Source: Psettodes erumei
Lineage: Eukaryota > Chordata > Actinopteri > Pleuronectiformes > Psettodidae
NCBI GenBank assembly: GCA_016785225.1
Contig: JAFBJZ010000881.1
Location: 1 to 64,000 of the forward strand
DNA length: 64,000 nt
Direction: 5' to 3'
In this document: positions 12,561-25,300 of the stretch, in pieces
How the letters are laid out: the number at the start of each line of letters is the position of its first letter
Position numbering within the stretch: the first letter of the stretch is position 1
The notes under the pieces: generated by a model
The model's input: only the letters and a program-made list of their open reading frames with translations
Databases searched by the model: none
Told to the model about the DNA's origin: nothing
Position numbers and translations under genes: made by a program

Positions 12561-13639
12561 ATAGATTCAGTATGACATGAATTAGTAATTACTTATTTTG
12601 ATTTGGTTTGGATTCCTGACCACATTCTGATATGTTTACAAAAAATCATGACACGCGAGTTTGTCAAGGATGGAATAATTAAAACCCAAACTTATTTCTG
12701 CCATTGCCCCTGGTGTTTACACAGTCTACCAACCTTCAAGATAAGGTAAATTATCAATATCTCAAGGCCAATAGTTTTTGACTTTAAAGCAGAGAGATTT
12801 GACCTTCTGTCAATGAAAGGACGCAAACACAATTTAGTCCTCACCTGTCTAAGATTTAAGTCTATCACAAATGTATTGCAAAAAAAAAAAAACAACAACC
12901 AGTATTTAATTGGCTAAAACAAACTCAACCCTGCACCGGAAGTCAGTGAAGCTGCAAGAACTGATACTTGCAGACATGACTCTTAGCCTCAAGCCATAAG
13001 ATCAATGTAACAGAACTCATGTTCTGTTTCATGTTTCATGACATTATATAATAATACAAGTATACAGTCATTTTATTGTGGATATAATGTGCCTGGAAAT
13101 TATTGGGTTAAAATGAGAGTCTCGCCTCAGCTCGTGCAGTGGAAACAATTATGAGAACTTTCAAGGTAAAACTGAACAAATATCAGGTACAAAATGAGTA
13201 TATTTGGCTAAATTTCTTTGTATTGCATAGGCTTTACACACAGGCTGCATGCTTGCCAATTGTCACTCTTGCGTTCACCTGGTCTGAAAGATGCGGCCCT
13301 CCTCTGACCAGCCACCACTGCCATTTGGGCAGTGAAATGACCATCCTCATCATCAAATACTGCAAAGGTTCCCTTTCAACTGTTCAACTGTTTCAACTGG
13401 TATGAAAACATCTCAGGCCAGGAGGGGTGGGCACAGACAGAGGGGATCACTTAAATATCTCATCCAGCACTCCGCTCGCTCCCCGTTCCTCCTTCTGGCT
13501 TTGAATTCTCCCTTAAAGAGGGAAGGGGGGGGCCCTCCCCTAGCAACTCCCAGCCCCCGGCTCTGCCCGCCTTTTGTCCCCCTCCCCAACAGCAGTTTCT
13601 GCTCCAGAGGCCTTAGACAAGGCTTCCATTAATTGCGGG

Positions 13640-14330
13640 CCTGTGTGGAATACACGTGGGACAATGGGCCCAACAGAGTATCCGGCCCCCAGACAAGGCT
13701 GGAAACAAGTGGTACAGGAATCCGGCAGAATAGACTCGTCCTGGCTGATGTCACTGAATACATTTACCTACCTCAGTGCGCATTCACTCCACGCTTTGTT
13801 TTATTTTGACAAAAAAAGAGAAGGGGTAGGGGGAGGTAGTGGTATCAATGGAGAAGAGGAGCTGGAGGGGGTGGGCTCAAGGATGGGAAATAACCAGTCG
13901 TCATGGTGATGTGCTGAATCAAAAATATGGTCGAATTTAGCGAAGGCAGGGATGTAAAAAGGGTAGAGGGCATTAGATTAAACCCTGTGCGAGATAAGAG
14001 AAGGCTGAAAACAGAGGTTTAGTTTTTTTAGCGCATTCAGCCCTGTTTATACGCCAATAAAGAGCGGATAAAGAAGCGGGAGATTAGGAGACTCATCTAG
14101 GCTCATGTTTGTCAACAACAACCTGAGCAGTTTCAAGTCAGCTTATTCCAAGTCAGTACACCGGCCTCGGAGGGGATGCTTAGCTATGACAAGTGAAGCT
14201 GCGGAGGAAAAGGGGGACCATAGCAACTGGTATTTCAGCATAACAACCTGCCATCTGTCACCTAATGTGGCGGGTTCTTTCTCAAAAACGGCAGCATTTA
14301 GATCTTCAACTTGGAGGCAAAGGCAATGAG
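13640..14330. promoter_or_regulatory. Candidate conserved non-coding element cluster (hes1 upstream)
   Basis: Non-repetitive sequence with GC-balanced stretches containing GGGACAATGGGCCC, CAGGTGG-like and AATCAAAAATATGG cores and a TATACGCCAATAAAG motif. No protein-like reading frame is present. Inference from texture and from the position upstream of a developmental regulator. Confidence 0.25.
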
Positions 14331-14879
14331 ACTGAAGTCTTATTGAACTCTGGGTCTCTCCCTTTGAAAAGGGAACCCAGTCATCGCCTTATCCCTCATC
14401 AAATTGAAAAACGCTTTTAGAGATTCTAAGAGAGGCCTCACATTTAATTTTTAAAACCCAGACATGAAAGTGCTCCTAAACCACATTCAGCAGTGGAAAC
14501 TCTTTAAAGGACTAGTTAGCATGTAGATTATATGCATTTCAGTGCATTGTCAAAGTATCTAAGTGTATTTACATGTTAATATGTTCAGGGATACTATCGT
14601 CTTGAAAAGGTGTTGGGGGGAGGTTGGTTAACTGTGTATTTTCTCTCTGTGGACCATGGGAATGTGATTTCTTTGTGCCATCAAGGTTCAAACACATTCC
14701 TGTAAAGCCATGGATATTATGAGCATTGATTCTCTGCATCAAAACAACCTATGAACCTGTTGATCCTGGCAAGAAACCAAAGCTGTTGGCCGTAAATATA
14801 CTGTAAAGATAACCCAGCTAGTGTTTCAATTAGATCATTTTCTTTCAAATGGATAAAGATTGTAGAATCGGTTCTTTTA

Positions 14880-15320
14880 CGCAAGCCAAAAAGCTTCCCT
14901 CAAGATGAGTCCTGCTGATGCCTCGCCGTATGGTGCTTATCCTCACCCAAGCATAGTCCATATCAATGAGTGTGTTTGCGTTGGGATTTATGAATGTGAA
15001 GATGGTCCATTCTTGCCGCTCAAGATGGCTCACAAGACCAGTGTTTTGGCCACTTACGCGGTGAAAGCAGCCTGGGGGATGCCCTTTCAGGACTTGAGGA
15101 CCTCTGACTGAGTCCCCTTCACATGGAAGATCAGCCTCACTTGGGAAAATGTCCCTGCTCTTTAGAGGGGGAGATGTCCTGAGGGATGCCGCGCTCCTTG
15201 TCCCAGGGCCTCCCTCCTTCACCTGCCGGCTTAATGCTCATCACTTATGCACATAATCCCTGGTTAGTGCATGTGATCCACTAGCCCGGACCCAGGCCCC
15301 TGGCCCCTGAGCCTCCCCTG
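14880..15320. promoter_or_regulatory. Candidate conserved non-coding element (hes1 upstream)
   Basis: GC-balanced, non-repetitive block flanked by AT-rich DNA. Overlapping frames on both strands are open for 70-125 codons but look random, and neither has a matching partner exon. Called on composition only. Confidence 0.22.
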
Positions 15321-15779
15321 CTCACATGCTTGCTGGGTGGCTCCTGGGTGGCCATGGCAACTCTCATCTTCTCATGACAGTTAGGCTTCAGTCATGGCTC
15401 TAAGTCCCTCTTCAGTCTCTGTGCGTCTTTTTCTGTACGCTGCTTTCTGTCTCCCAAAGCCTGTTTGTTGGATTGCTCTATCTGTGGCTCTCTCTTTTCT
15501 CCCCTCCCAGTTCGGCTGTTTCCCATGCTTTGGTCAGGCCGAGTCTGAGAAACCAGCTACAACTCAACAGAAGCGGCATCACCGCTGCACCTTCAGGAGC
15601 TGCAAAGGTGCATCAGTTCTATTCGAACCTATATTCAGAGACTGGATACACCATACCTGCGAATAGACAAAATGAAACCCTGACCTCATTTAACTCAAAG
15701 TCTCATCAGTAAACTGAGATTGTAGGATACACTTGTGCAACTCTTTTCATTGTGGTCACCGCAGGCTGCTGAGTGCGGA

Positions 15780-16400
15780 TCATCTTACCCCAAAGCAACC
15801 CTACAGCCCAACCATGAGTTTGTTTAGAGCGCTGAATATCGGACAGGCCCTCAGGGGAGAGTGAGAGAGCAGGAGAAGGAACCCGGCGATGTTGTGTGGC
15901 CCCACACTAACAAGTGTCACAGTGATCCGACCCCGTCCTCCCCCTGTGTGAACGCCATGTGAGAGGCGGCTCCATCCATGCCCCTGCCACCTCCACACAA
16001 GGCCCTCCATTGACTTCTAACCTGTTGAGGGACCACAGGAGACAAAGAGCCGTGGGGCGGGGCCCATTCCTCCAACAAGCCTGTGAACAAACGTTAACAC
16101 GGCTGCAACTGTCCACCCCCTGAATCACTGAATTTATTGACCAACCACAGAGCCCATTCAGGCCTGGGGGGAACTGATAAAGGAAGCAGGATAGGGATGC
16201 CATAGAGGGCCCAGGGAAGGAGCCCATGCTTAGTGGACAGGAGGGAGGAGAAGGGCTTTGTGGCCGTCTGGTGGGTCACAGACCTTTTACCAGACGTGGG
16301 TGCCATTGTGTCATCTGTAAAATGAGGCCAACCGTAAGTGAGCATCAGGTTGGCCTTGTGTCCTGACTATTAATCAAGACAAGGGCCTTACAAGTGTCCA
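15780..16400. promoter_or_regulatory. Candidate conserved non-coding element (hes1 upstream)
   Basis: Mixed-composition block containing GGCCATTGTGTCATC-like and CATTTCACA-type cores and several CACGTGG/CACGTC-like E-box relatives. No coding evidence. Low-confidence call awaiting alignment. Confidence 0.22.
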
Positions 16401-16879
16401 GCAACCACAAGAGAAGATACAGCCGACTGACGTCTGCTTGGAGAATTTGTGAAGAAAAAGCGTATGCATGTGTCTGCCGGCTGGTAACAGAAAGAAAGCA
16501 TTTGAATTTTTACGCTAACTTGTGATGCAGAAAAGTCTTTTATGCTGATAGTTACTCTTCAAAATACTCTGAGCTAGACTGAACAGACCATTTGTTCCAC
16601 TGGGATCCATTGTAAGTAAAAAAGCAGTAAACATTTGGGCACAGGCACAAATCTTGAAAGTACACAACTCAGACACAAAAAAACCATAAGGGCAAAAGAG
16701 AAAGGAGACGAAGTCCAAAATGTTTGAAATAGCACACGTCTGAGCACAAGCTTGAGAAAATCTTTTTCAGCGAGTAGCTAGCTGTGAGGAAGAAAGGCTG
16801 TGTGTTTTAGCGTCTTTATGTCTTTCCACCACTCTCCATCTGTTGCTCTACTGATACAAAAGGAATACAGCGGAGAGTT

Positions 16880-17340
16880 CACAAAAACCCATATTGCTTT
16901 GTGGAGAGGCAACACTATCCACGAAACTACATCGCAAACACCGAGCGAAAGCGAGCAATCCAGGCTCTGTCCACATCAGTGTTTACCAAAAAGATGATCC
17001 GTTCGAGTCAGGGAGACACACATGAATTCATGATGCCTCCTCATCCTCATCATGAATATTCCCAAAAAGGCTCTTCCCTGATCTGTGGGAGATTCTTTTC
17101 TTTTTGGTACAAGCGAGGACCCCCTTGCCTTATTCACAGTCCCCCCTAAATCCACCCATTCACTGCCTATAGGCCCTGATCTCCACATGAAATGATACCC
17201 CTCTTTCTCCTCCACTCTCGCGCCTTTAAGCGCCCATATGCCAGGCAGAGAGGAGGCTGGGAAAGCCCATAATTGATCAGTAAGTCTTGGCTGAAAAAGT
17301 GTGACCAAGGTCAGCCCCCCACGAAGCACGCAAGAGTGGC
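16880..17340. promoter_or_regulatory. Candidate conserved non-coding element (hes1 upstream)
   Basis: Dense non-repetitive block with ATGAATTCAT (a palindrome), CATGAATATTCCC (POU/octamer-like) and a second part with TTTAAGCGCCCATATG. This texture is what deeply conserved vertebrate enhancers near developmental genes look like, but conservation itself is unseen here. Confidence 0.3.
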
Positions 17341-19048
17341 TTAATATTCAGATTTATGACGAAATGTAACGGGAGTTCTGCAGAGCAAACACTGGGATAT
17401 TTGTTGACATAAACATAAAATTATTTCTGTGACATTAGCAGAAATATGAAAATGGGTGTTTCACAATGTTCATAAATACAAAACCTTAATGATACTGCGT
17501 TTTTGTAGTAATAATGGAGAACCGTTGGTAATAATTTTTTCAATTTTCACATTTATTTCACTTTGTAATCTTAACTACAAAAATAAGTGCACAACAGCTA
17601 TCAACATTTACATAATATATTTGTATAAAAATCAGATATTAAAATCAACCATTATAAAATTGTCACAGCAGCAAGTGTCTCAAAGATTAATTTTGATTAA
17701 TTTGTTTGCATTAATTAAAACATTATCAGCTCTGAGCAGTACCTTAGTAATGTGAAATTAATGCAAAATGAATGCAAGATTGCAAACTGTTTTGAGAAAG
17801 CAATTTCTATTTTGAGTAAAAGAACATTTCATAATGCATCAGAGGAATACCGAAATGGTTCATTTTTATTTTTTTTTATTTACTGGCACAAACTCTCTCT
17901 CTCACACACACTGGCACTGGTAGTAATTTTTTTTCTCCAAAAAGGGACACAAATTTCTGCTTCTCTCTTCCACAGGAAGAAGTTCACCCAAAGCAACTCT
18001 CAGAAAAAAACGCAGCAGGGAAACATTTTCTGTCATAGAAACACAACAGTACCAATCGTTCATAAAACTGCAAGCAAATATAATCCCTCATGTCTCACTG
18101 AATTCATATGAACTTATCCTGATTTACTATGTTTATCTTATATTTTAGCAGCACCTAATGTTGGTGAAAGATTATGTCTTTTCACACTGAACTGGGAAGA
18201 TTCATCCAGTGCTTTTAACAGTGACAAGTGAATGGAAGAAACAGCAGCTGGATTTATGGAGACTATCTGATGATTTCCTCAGTGTCAAACTGGCAAAAAG
18301 TGTGCCTTACCCGGTTTAGGTATTTGATCAGGTAATGCAAACTGTTTAAAACAATGGAAACCCATAACACACTTACACCCTTGTAGCCGTTGCGCTTTGT
18401 GGTGCCATTAGAAGTAGAGACATTTAGTCACACTGAAGAAATAATTTGGAATTTTGGAAAATACACTGTGTTAGATCAATACCACACTCATTTCTGTTGG
18501 AATAAAACAACTTTGCGACATGTATATATGTTTGGTTGATGGTGCAAAATCAAATCTTGCTTATCAATGTCTCTCAGACTGGCTTGACATGCAACAGACA
18601 CAAATTTCATCCTCCATCTGCCTCCGTCAGTTCAAACAAACACCATGCCCTCCAAAGTCTTCTCTCTTTTCTGTGTGGCAGTAATTTCAGTAAAAGTAAA
18701 CTGCCATAGTTTGAAGTGATATAAAAACCCCATTGGCAACTTGTGTTTTGGCGGTGTCATGGCAGAGCGACGCAAACACACCGGCGTACATGTATAAATG
18801 ATCAAAACGGTATATAGGCCACTTAAACCAGCCTAAGGTTTGCATCAATCCTACACAGAAGTATAAATCAGGCTTCATTCTAGGCAAAAAGCAAATTAAA
18901 TGCAGTGCATTTCCAAAAATACGTAACTATTCATTTAACAGATGCCTCTGGCTCAGGTTTCAGCAGCTTGACACAGAAATGCAGTGTAATGTGGAGTTCT
19001 GTCTGGCTGCCAACAATGGTAACAACTGGAATTTTTGACAGTAAAATG

Positions 19049-19112
19049 AGCCACCGATGCGGTGGGATTTGACCCGGTGCTCCTGACAGCCAGTGTGACC
19101 ATTACACGGGCC
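19049..19112 (-). repeat. Possible degenerate tRNA-derived (SINE-like) fragment
   Basis: On the minus strand GTGTAATGGTCACACTGG resembles a tRNA A-box region and GGGTCAAATCCC (19064-19075) resembles a B-box, spaced about as in a tRNA. On the plus strand CCACCGATGCGGTGG forms a perfect 6-bp stem with a 3-base loop. Cloverleaf pairing is incomplete, so this is not a functional tRNA gene. It may be a relic of a tRNA-derived SINE. Confidence 0.3.
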
Positions 19113-19387
19113 CATATTCAGTGTGTTTGTGTGTGTGAGAGAGAGAGATTCCAAAATGACAAGTTAAGAGACTTTCTGTTCTTATGCTTTAAAGAGAAGT
19201 GTAAACATTTTTACGTTCTTTTTGAAACTGGGGCAAGCTTTCACAGTCTCGATAATTATCCATACCATACATAAAATCATCATCATCCATCACATCTCCG
19301 AGCTTGAGTCATACTCACAACATACTGGCTTGTTTTGTGGCTTCAGGTTCAGTCTGTGCAGTAGTTTGCTTACTGGTCATGCTGGCG

Positions 19388-22300
19388 TCAGAGGGGGACT
19401 GAGTTGTGTGATTGGGGATCGCTGGCGTATGTAACACTGGAGGGCCTGGGGGGCCAGTCGGAGTCATCCTGCAGCTCCACGGCCAGGTGCAAGTACCGCA
19501 CCTTTGGAGGCTTGTTTTTGCGACAGAACAGCCAAGAGCTGAAGGACGGGCACCAGCGATCATTGGCCACCTGGGAATATGTGCAGTAAGAACAACGGGC
19601 AGGAAGAAAAGACTAGTTATAGATATTTATATATTATCTCTACTGAGTGAATGAGTGAGTCTCTGAGGATCTGGTTTTCCGTGGTCACGTGATCCGAATA
19701 CCTACTGTGTAGAAGTTCCTTTACATTTTCAACTGCGTTGACGTTCAAGATTTGAATTCTATTCATTAAACAGATAAATATTTGAAGACTATTCTTGTGT
19801 TTATTTTTCAAGCATTACAAAATGGTTTATGATAAGTGTAGAGTAACATGTCAAGTCCAAAGAATAATTTTTAAAAATGTGCACCTTAAGATGACCTGTT
19901 GAATAATACACATTTTAACATTTAGCTGCTCATAAATAACCTATAGAGTCACTTGTGATAGCCTATACTATTTACAGATTTTGATCTGTGAAACAAATCA
20001 GAGAAAATACGCAATAAAGCAACAGATGAAGGAAAATGCATCACTATAAAGGATGAAACCAGGCAAAAACAGGGAAAAAAAAGCATAGTCAAAAGCTTCC
20101 AAACCTGAGGTGTGGCAGCAGAGGGGTCTGTGGGGCCATTTGCCCCTGATTGCCTCTGAAAACTAGCCTCCACAAGATGATGTCAAGGATCAAAATCTAT
20201 GGGAGATTTCAGTAGAAATTTGAGACTTAGCTGATCAAATAGGAAAGAGAGGATGAAGATTGGGCTACAGCCACAGAAACACACAAAGACAGAAATAACT
20301 CGACCGGCAACTTAAAAAAAACAAAGATCGACTGATTTGATTCAGTAGGTAGGAATGTACTACTGAGCAGTGATTGAGGAGGGGGAGAAAAAAAAAATCA
20401 AAATCAATGCATGCATATCACAGTTCTCTAACTTTGATTTTTAATATTTAAACTAAAATTTAAACAGCCTAAGTTGTGTACCTCCAGCATGAAACACACA
20501 GCTGCGTTCACTGTGACAATGATGACCAGTGTAATGCGCCAGTCGTGGGGAACACACACGATCTGTGGGGAGGCAGAGCAGCAGGATGAGCGCACGCAGG
20601 TTTTTGTCAACTTCAGAGAACACCCAGAAACAAAGAGCATTTCTACCTCCAGGAAGCTGTCGATGGCAGGGACTGGATACAGCATGATGAGGAGGAGGAA
20701 AGTATACAGAGCAATGCAGGACAGCATGAATGGCCCTTATGAGAGAAATATACAGAAATTTAGTCAAATTCATTACATACAGTAGCTGTTTTTATCTAGC
20801 ATGAAAATCTCACATATAATACATATAGGACTGGATTAGCACCAGCAGAAATGTGTGATTAATAATCATTTTAACTGCTATAAAACTGGATTTAGAAAAG
20901 GAATGGATGCATTTTGGAAAAAAAATATTTAAATTAAATCCAGGACTGTTTTAAAAATGTTGTGCAAATTAGGGTTGTCACTAATCTCTTTCCACATGCA
21001 TCAGTGAGACAATCAACTCCTCTGCGTGACTAAGTGAGCCTTACAGTTCTTGTAGCTTGGCTGCCTGAACGGCTTTCCCTTGGAGAAGACAATGGCCACA
21101 GCCAAGTACTGGAAGGAGGAGACGTAGAAGAGAGTGGTGTTCTCGTAGTTCCTGATGTTTTTGTGGTCGTGGGGACTTGTAACGTTCTGACTGTGAGCTA
21201 AACTGGAGCTGGACACGTTACAGGCGCTGCGAGAGGAGAAAGGATAAATGTAAGACATTTGATAAAAACCTCTGACAAGTTCTGCGGTCACAAACCAGAG
21301 AGCAAGAAAAGAAGCCAAAATCAAAAGTAGGAAAAATTTATAAATGTTTTCAGACTTTTTATTACTATTGTTATATGAATACAATACAATTGATGGAGGG
21401 ACTCATTTCTATATTATTTTTATATTAGGGTAAAGCTTGTAGTAAGCACAGCTGTCAGCAAATTAACGATTTCTGTTAGGACAGGTGTTACTCACTCTGA
21501 CTGAGGTGTCCATATCTCATACCAGCTCTGCTGTCGCACTAAGAGGAAAGCTAGGACTTGAAAGACCAGGCAGGTGAGGATCTGGGTCAGAACCGAGCAG
21601 AGCAGCACGCCAGATATCAGACTGGATGGGGGGCGACGCCACACCAGCTCCTTCCATGCTGGGTTCAGACTCACTGAAGGCAGAAACAAACAAAACAAAA
21701 AGAGCAACAGTTGCTTTCCAGGATTTGTAGGCCAACCCCGCGTCAAACTCAAACACTGATCAAAAGCATTTTTGGTGATTTTCTTCATGCCACTCACTTG
21801 TAAAGGCGATGATGAGAATGATGGCAATGTCAATGAAGAGGAACTGGAAGTCTCCCAAGTTGCTGAGGATCTATAATATCAGAAACGTTGACACTGACCG
21901 ATCAGCAGTCACACTGCAGAAGATGAACTGGTGTAGGCTTCATACAGTCATAACATGTAAATTAATGTGATCACAGTGAATGTATTTTACTAAAGCTTGT
22001 CCAGAATCCCCCACACAAAAACACATGCACTTCTTTGTTGTTCATAAACCTTTTTTTTTTTATCTCTTGTGGGAACTATATCAGAATTTGTAACTCAACA
22101 GCACTAACCATGCACACCAATGAAACATGTAGCCTCAATAAAACCTTTTGGATTATATTTCCCCTGTTTCATTCAGTGTGACTCACATAATATGTGGTGT
22201 GAAGTGTAAATATCAGAAAGAGCATTGTATTTACTGAATAGAGAAGGGTGACACTCAGGTACTGGATGATGCTGTAGAGAGCCATGAACTTGAATACGCA

Positions 22301-25300
22301 GAATGACGTTATGAGGGCGGCTCGACCCTCCCTGTGGAAAGTAAGTATATGAAAGATAGCAGACAGCTCAACGTTTCATGCTTTGTAGCTCAAGAACACT
22401 TTCAAAGGGTCAGTTCACACAAGTGGCACTACCAGTGAGACTGAGATGGAACTTTTTTTTTCCATAAAGAATAACAGTGTTTCCTGTTGTTGTAATTTGT
22501 TTTCAGTCAAATTATGACTGTTTATGAGTGTACGTGTGGACACTGTGTTGTAGTGATATGGAGAAGTTTGCGAGCATGTTCAACAGTGTATTTGTATCTG
22601 TATTCTGAATGATATTCCTGTAATATGGGGAACGCTACTTGATGAATTTCAGGAATACGCGTGCGTGGGCAGCTACCTGATGAGGTTGGGGACACAGGAG
22701 ATGTTCGAGGTGGTGGAGGTGAAGGGCGAAGCCACGGAAGCCTCCAGCTCTGACAGAGAAATCCCACTGTGTGCTCTCTTCAGAGCCTGAAGAAGAGAAC
22801 ACTTATTTATTATGACAGACTATATCAGTAATACCTGTAACCAAAGGTGGAAAATTAAGTACTTGAATCATGGTAGAATGAATTGTTAGATGAATCTCCA
22901 GCTTAGACTGATAGATAATATTCAGAAAAAAACATGAAAAAGACTGTGCCAAATGCATAAATCAAAGCCTCACTAAATACCTCAAGATATCCATAAAGAA
23001 AGTGTTCTGATTTGTGCATATTGAAAAATCTCATCCACACTTACTCCACAGTCATTAGCGCCATCCCCACACATCCCAACAGTGTAGCTGGAAGATAAGA
23101 AAAATGGGTTAAAGTTGGACACGCCACAAAAATCACAAGATCTCAAGCGAGAGACTCACTCGATACTCTGCAGGACCTCCACCAGCTGGGTCTTCTGGTC
23201 CGGAGCCATGCGGGCAAACACGGTGGCTCTCAGCACGAGCTGCAGGGCCCCCATGTGGAGAGACGGGGCATTACAGCAACATCCAAATTACATGACACCA
23301 GTGACAGTGTAAGCCAACATAAACTCATTCACTTCTCTTTAAAGTGAACTCCATGTAGCTGTAAAACAGATTTACACCTAATGCTAATCTCCAGTGTCCA
23401 ATGAGGAGCCTGCACCTTTTGGAGGAGTTGAGGGAAGTGCTCGGTGATGACAGCGAAGGCTCTGCCGCTCACGGCGAAGTGATAGCTTTGGTCCAGCAGA
23501 GTCTGTGGCTGGTCATAAACCCCTTCCTCCAGGTCGATCTCCACAGTCTAGAAAAGAAAGGGCGATAAAACACCAGAAAAAAAAAAAGCCAAATCGTGCT
23601 ATCTTTTAATGATTTGTGGAATAACACTATAGGGCTTCAAATTTAATCTGTACAAATCTGCAATTTGTATTTCCTTTGGTTTGTTCATAAGTAATTATAT
23701 GGACTGTTGTTAACAGATGATGGGTCTCAGATATTCTCTGCTATGAACAGGCTGCCTGTGAGATTTGTGTGTACATATATATATATATACACTTCACGAC
23801 TCTTTCTGTCTTACCTGATTGTCCTTGATGATCTGATCAGGATTTTCAGTGTATTGCCATGTGATACTAGCAGACTGGATATCTTTAGGAGGTACAGCAT
23901 CTGCTATAATGACCTTCTCGTGTGCTCGGATCATCCCGCAGTCTCGGGCCACTGATATGGCCGTCAGCATGTTGTCGCCTGACAGACGACGCCAGAAAAA
24001 GAAGAAAAATCAGAACGTACAGACACGGAAATTCATGACTTCAGCCTAAAATAAGTCGATAATTTCACCGTGCTGGGTTACCTGTGACCATCAAAGTGCG
24101 GATGTTGGCTTGTCGTAGTTCACGCAATACCCCGGCAGTCTCCTGCTTTATTTTGTTCTGCATGATGATCAGACCCAGGAACTCCATGTTGGTCTCTATC
24201 AGGTCCCTAAAAGCAAGAGATCATTTATTCATGACTCACAATGTGCAAAATGCATTTTACAGCCAATAACTTTGGTTTACTTATAATTACAGGACATCAT
24301 AATTAATTCAAATAATTTATTCATAATTACTTTTGTTAGATCATAAAGCTGAGTTGTTCTTTGCGTCACATTAGTGGAAGAGTTGTAATTCTCTTATTTG
24401 ACATCCTGCTGTCCTGCTTACCATCCTTATCCACCTCTGCTTCAGTTAATGATTTTCTACATTTATCAGGAGGACGACAAACATCCAGACACAGACAAGA
24501 ACGTGTTGCTTTTAATGAAGAAGTCCTATGTGCTTGTAAATGAGGCAAGAAAACCAACTAAACCATTAACAGTGGGATGAGTCTGCCCCCCTGGCTGCTG
24601 TTAGTGGAAAATCGAATGTTTTTAACGCCTTTTCTGCAATGGAATTCAACAACATAGTGAGTAAAACAAAATAATCTGCTTTCGGCTCCAGCAGCACTGC
24701 AGATGTCAGGACATCATGTCACTTCTGCCCACTTATCAGCAGAACTCAGTCTGCCAAACATCAGAACAACCAGCTTCATTCATTAATTTCCCCATCAGTG
24801 GCCACATGTACTGTGGACAGTGTTATCTGCTAACAGGGGCATACCTGCCGAGGCTCTGGACTTTGTGCCAGGAGAGTTTGGACTCCAGCTGTCGGTGTGC
24901 CAGGGCAATAACCCTGAAGCCCTGCCTGGTGTAGGTCTCCAGAGTCTCTGTGAAACTGTGTGGAACTGAAGACAAGAACAGAGCCGTGTCAGTTCTGTCT
25001 TTTTTCAGTGCAGCCGAAAGATTTTCCTACCGAAAGATTTTCTTTTTTAATCGTCAATCACTTTGTGTCGTATCTTTATGGAAATGTCAAATTAAGGGAG
25101 GAAATACCTATCCCAAACTTCAGCGTGCAGGGTAAATGTCAGACCTGTGTGCTGTTTGCAGAGGCTGGCCACAATCTCTGGTGCTCCTTTCAAGTAGGCG
25201 TCCATGTGTTTTACCCCCAACCTCCGGACCACCACACTCATCCTCTGCAGCACCGAGGAGAAGGGGAACTGACGCATGATACCAATCTCACAGGTCTGAG

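Larger units (their letters stand above)
9720..19030. other. Gene-poor interval upstream of hes1
   Basis: About 9.3 kb between the hes1 promoter and the 3' end of atp13a3. No exon with consistent phase or recognisable protein was found. The first 2.5 kb is AT-rich and featureless. From about 12.3 to 17.3 kb there are several blocks of balanced composition, listed separately as candidate regulatory elements. Two minus-strand AATAAA hexamers at about 17865-17880 could end a long atp13a3 3' UTR. Hes1 in vertebrates is flanked by regulatory deserts, which fits this layout. Confidence 0.5.

Noticed and set aside
12294..12575. 93-codon open frame in the hes1 upstream interval
   Set aside because: Random-looking composition, no domain, no splice context; better explained as non-coding DNA.
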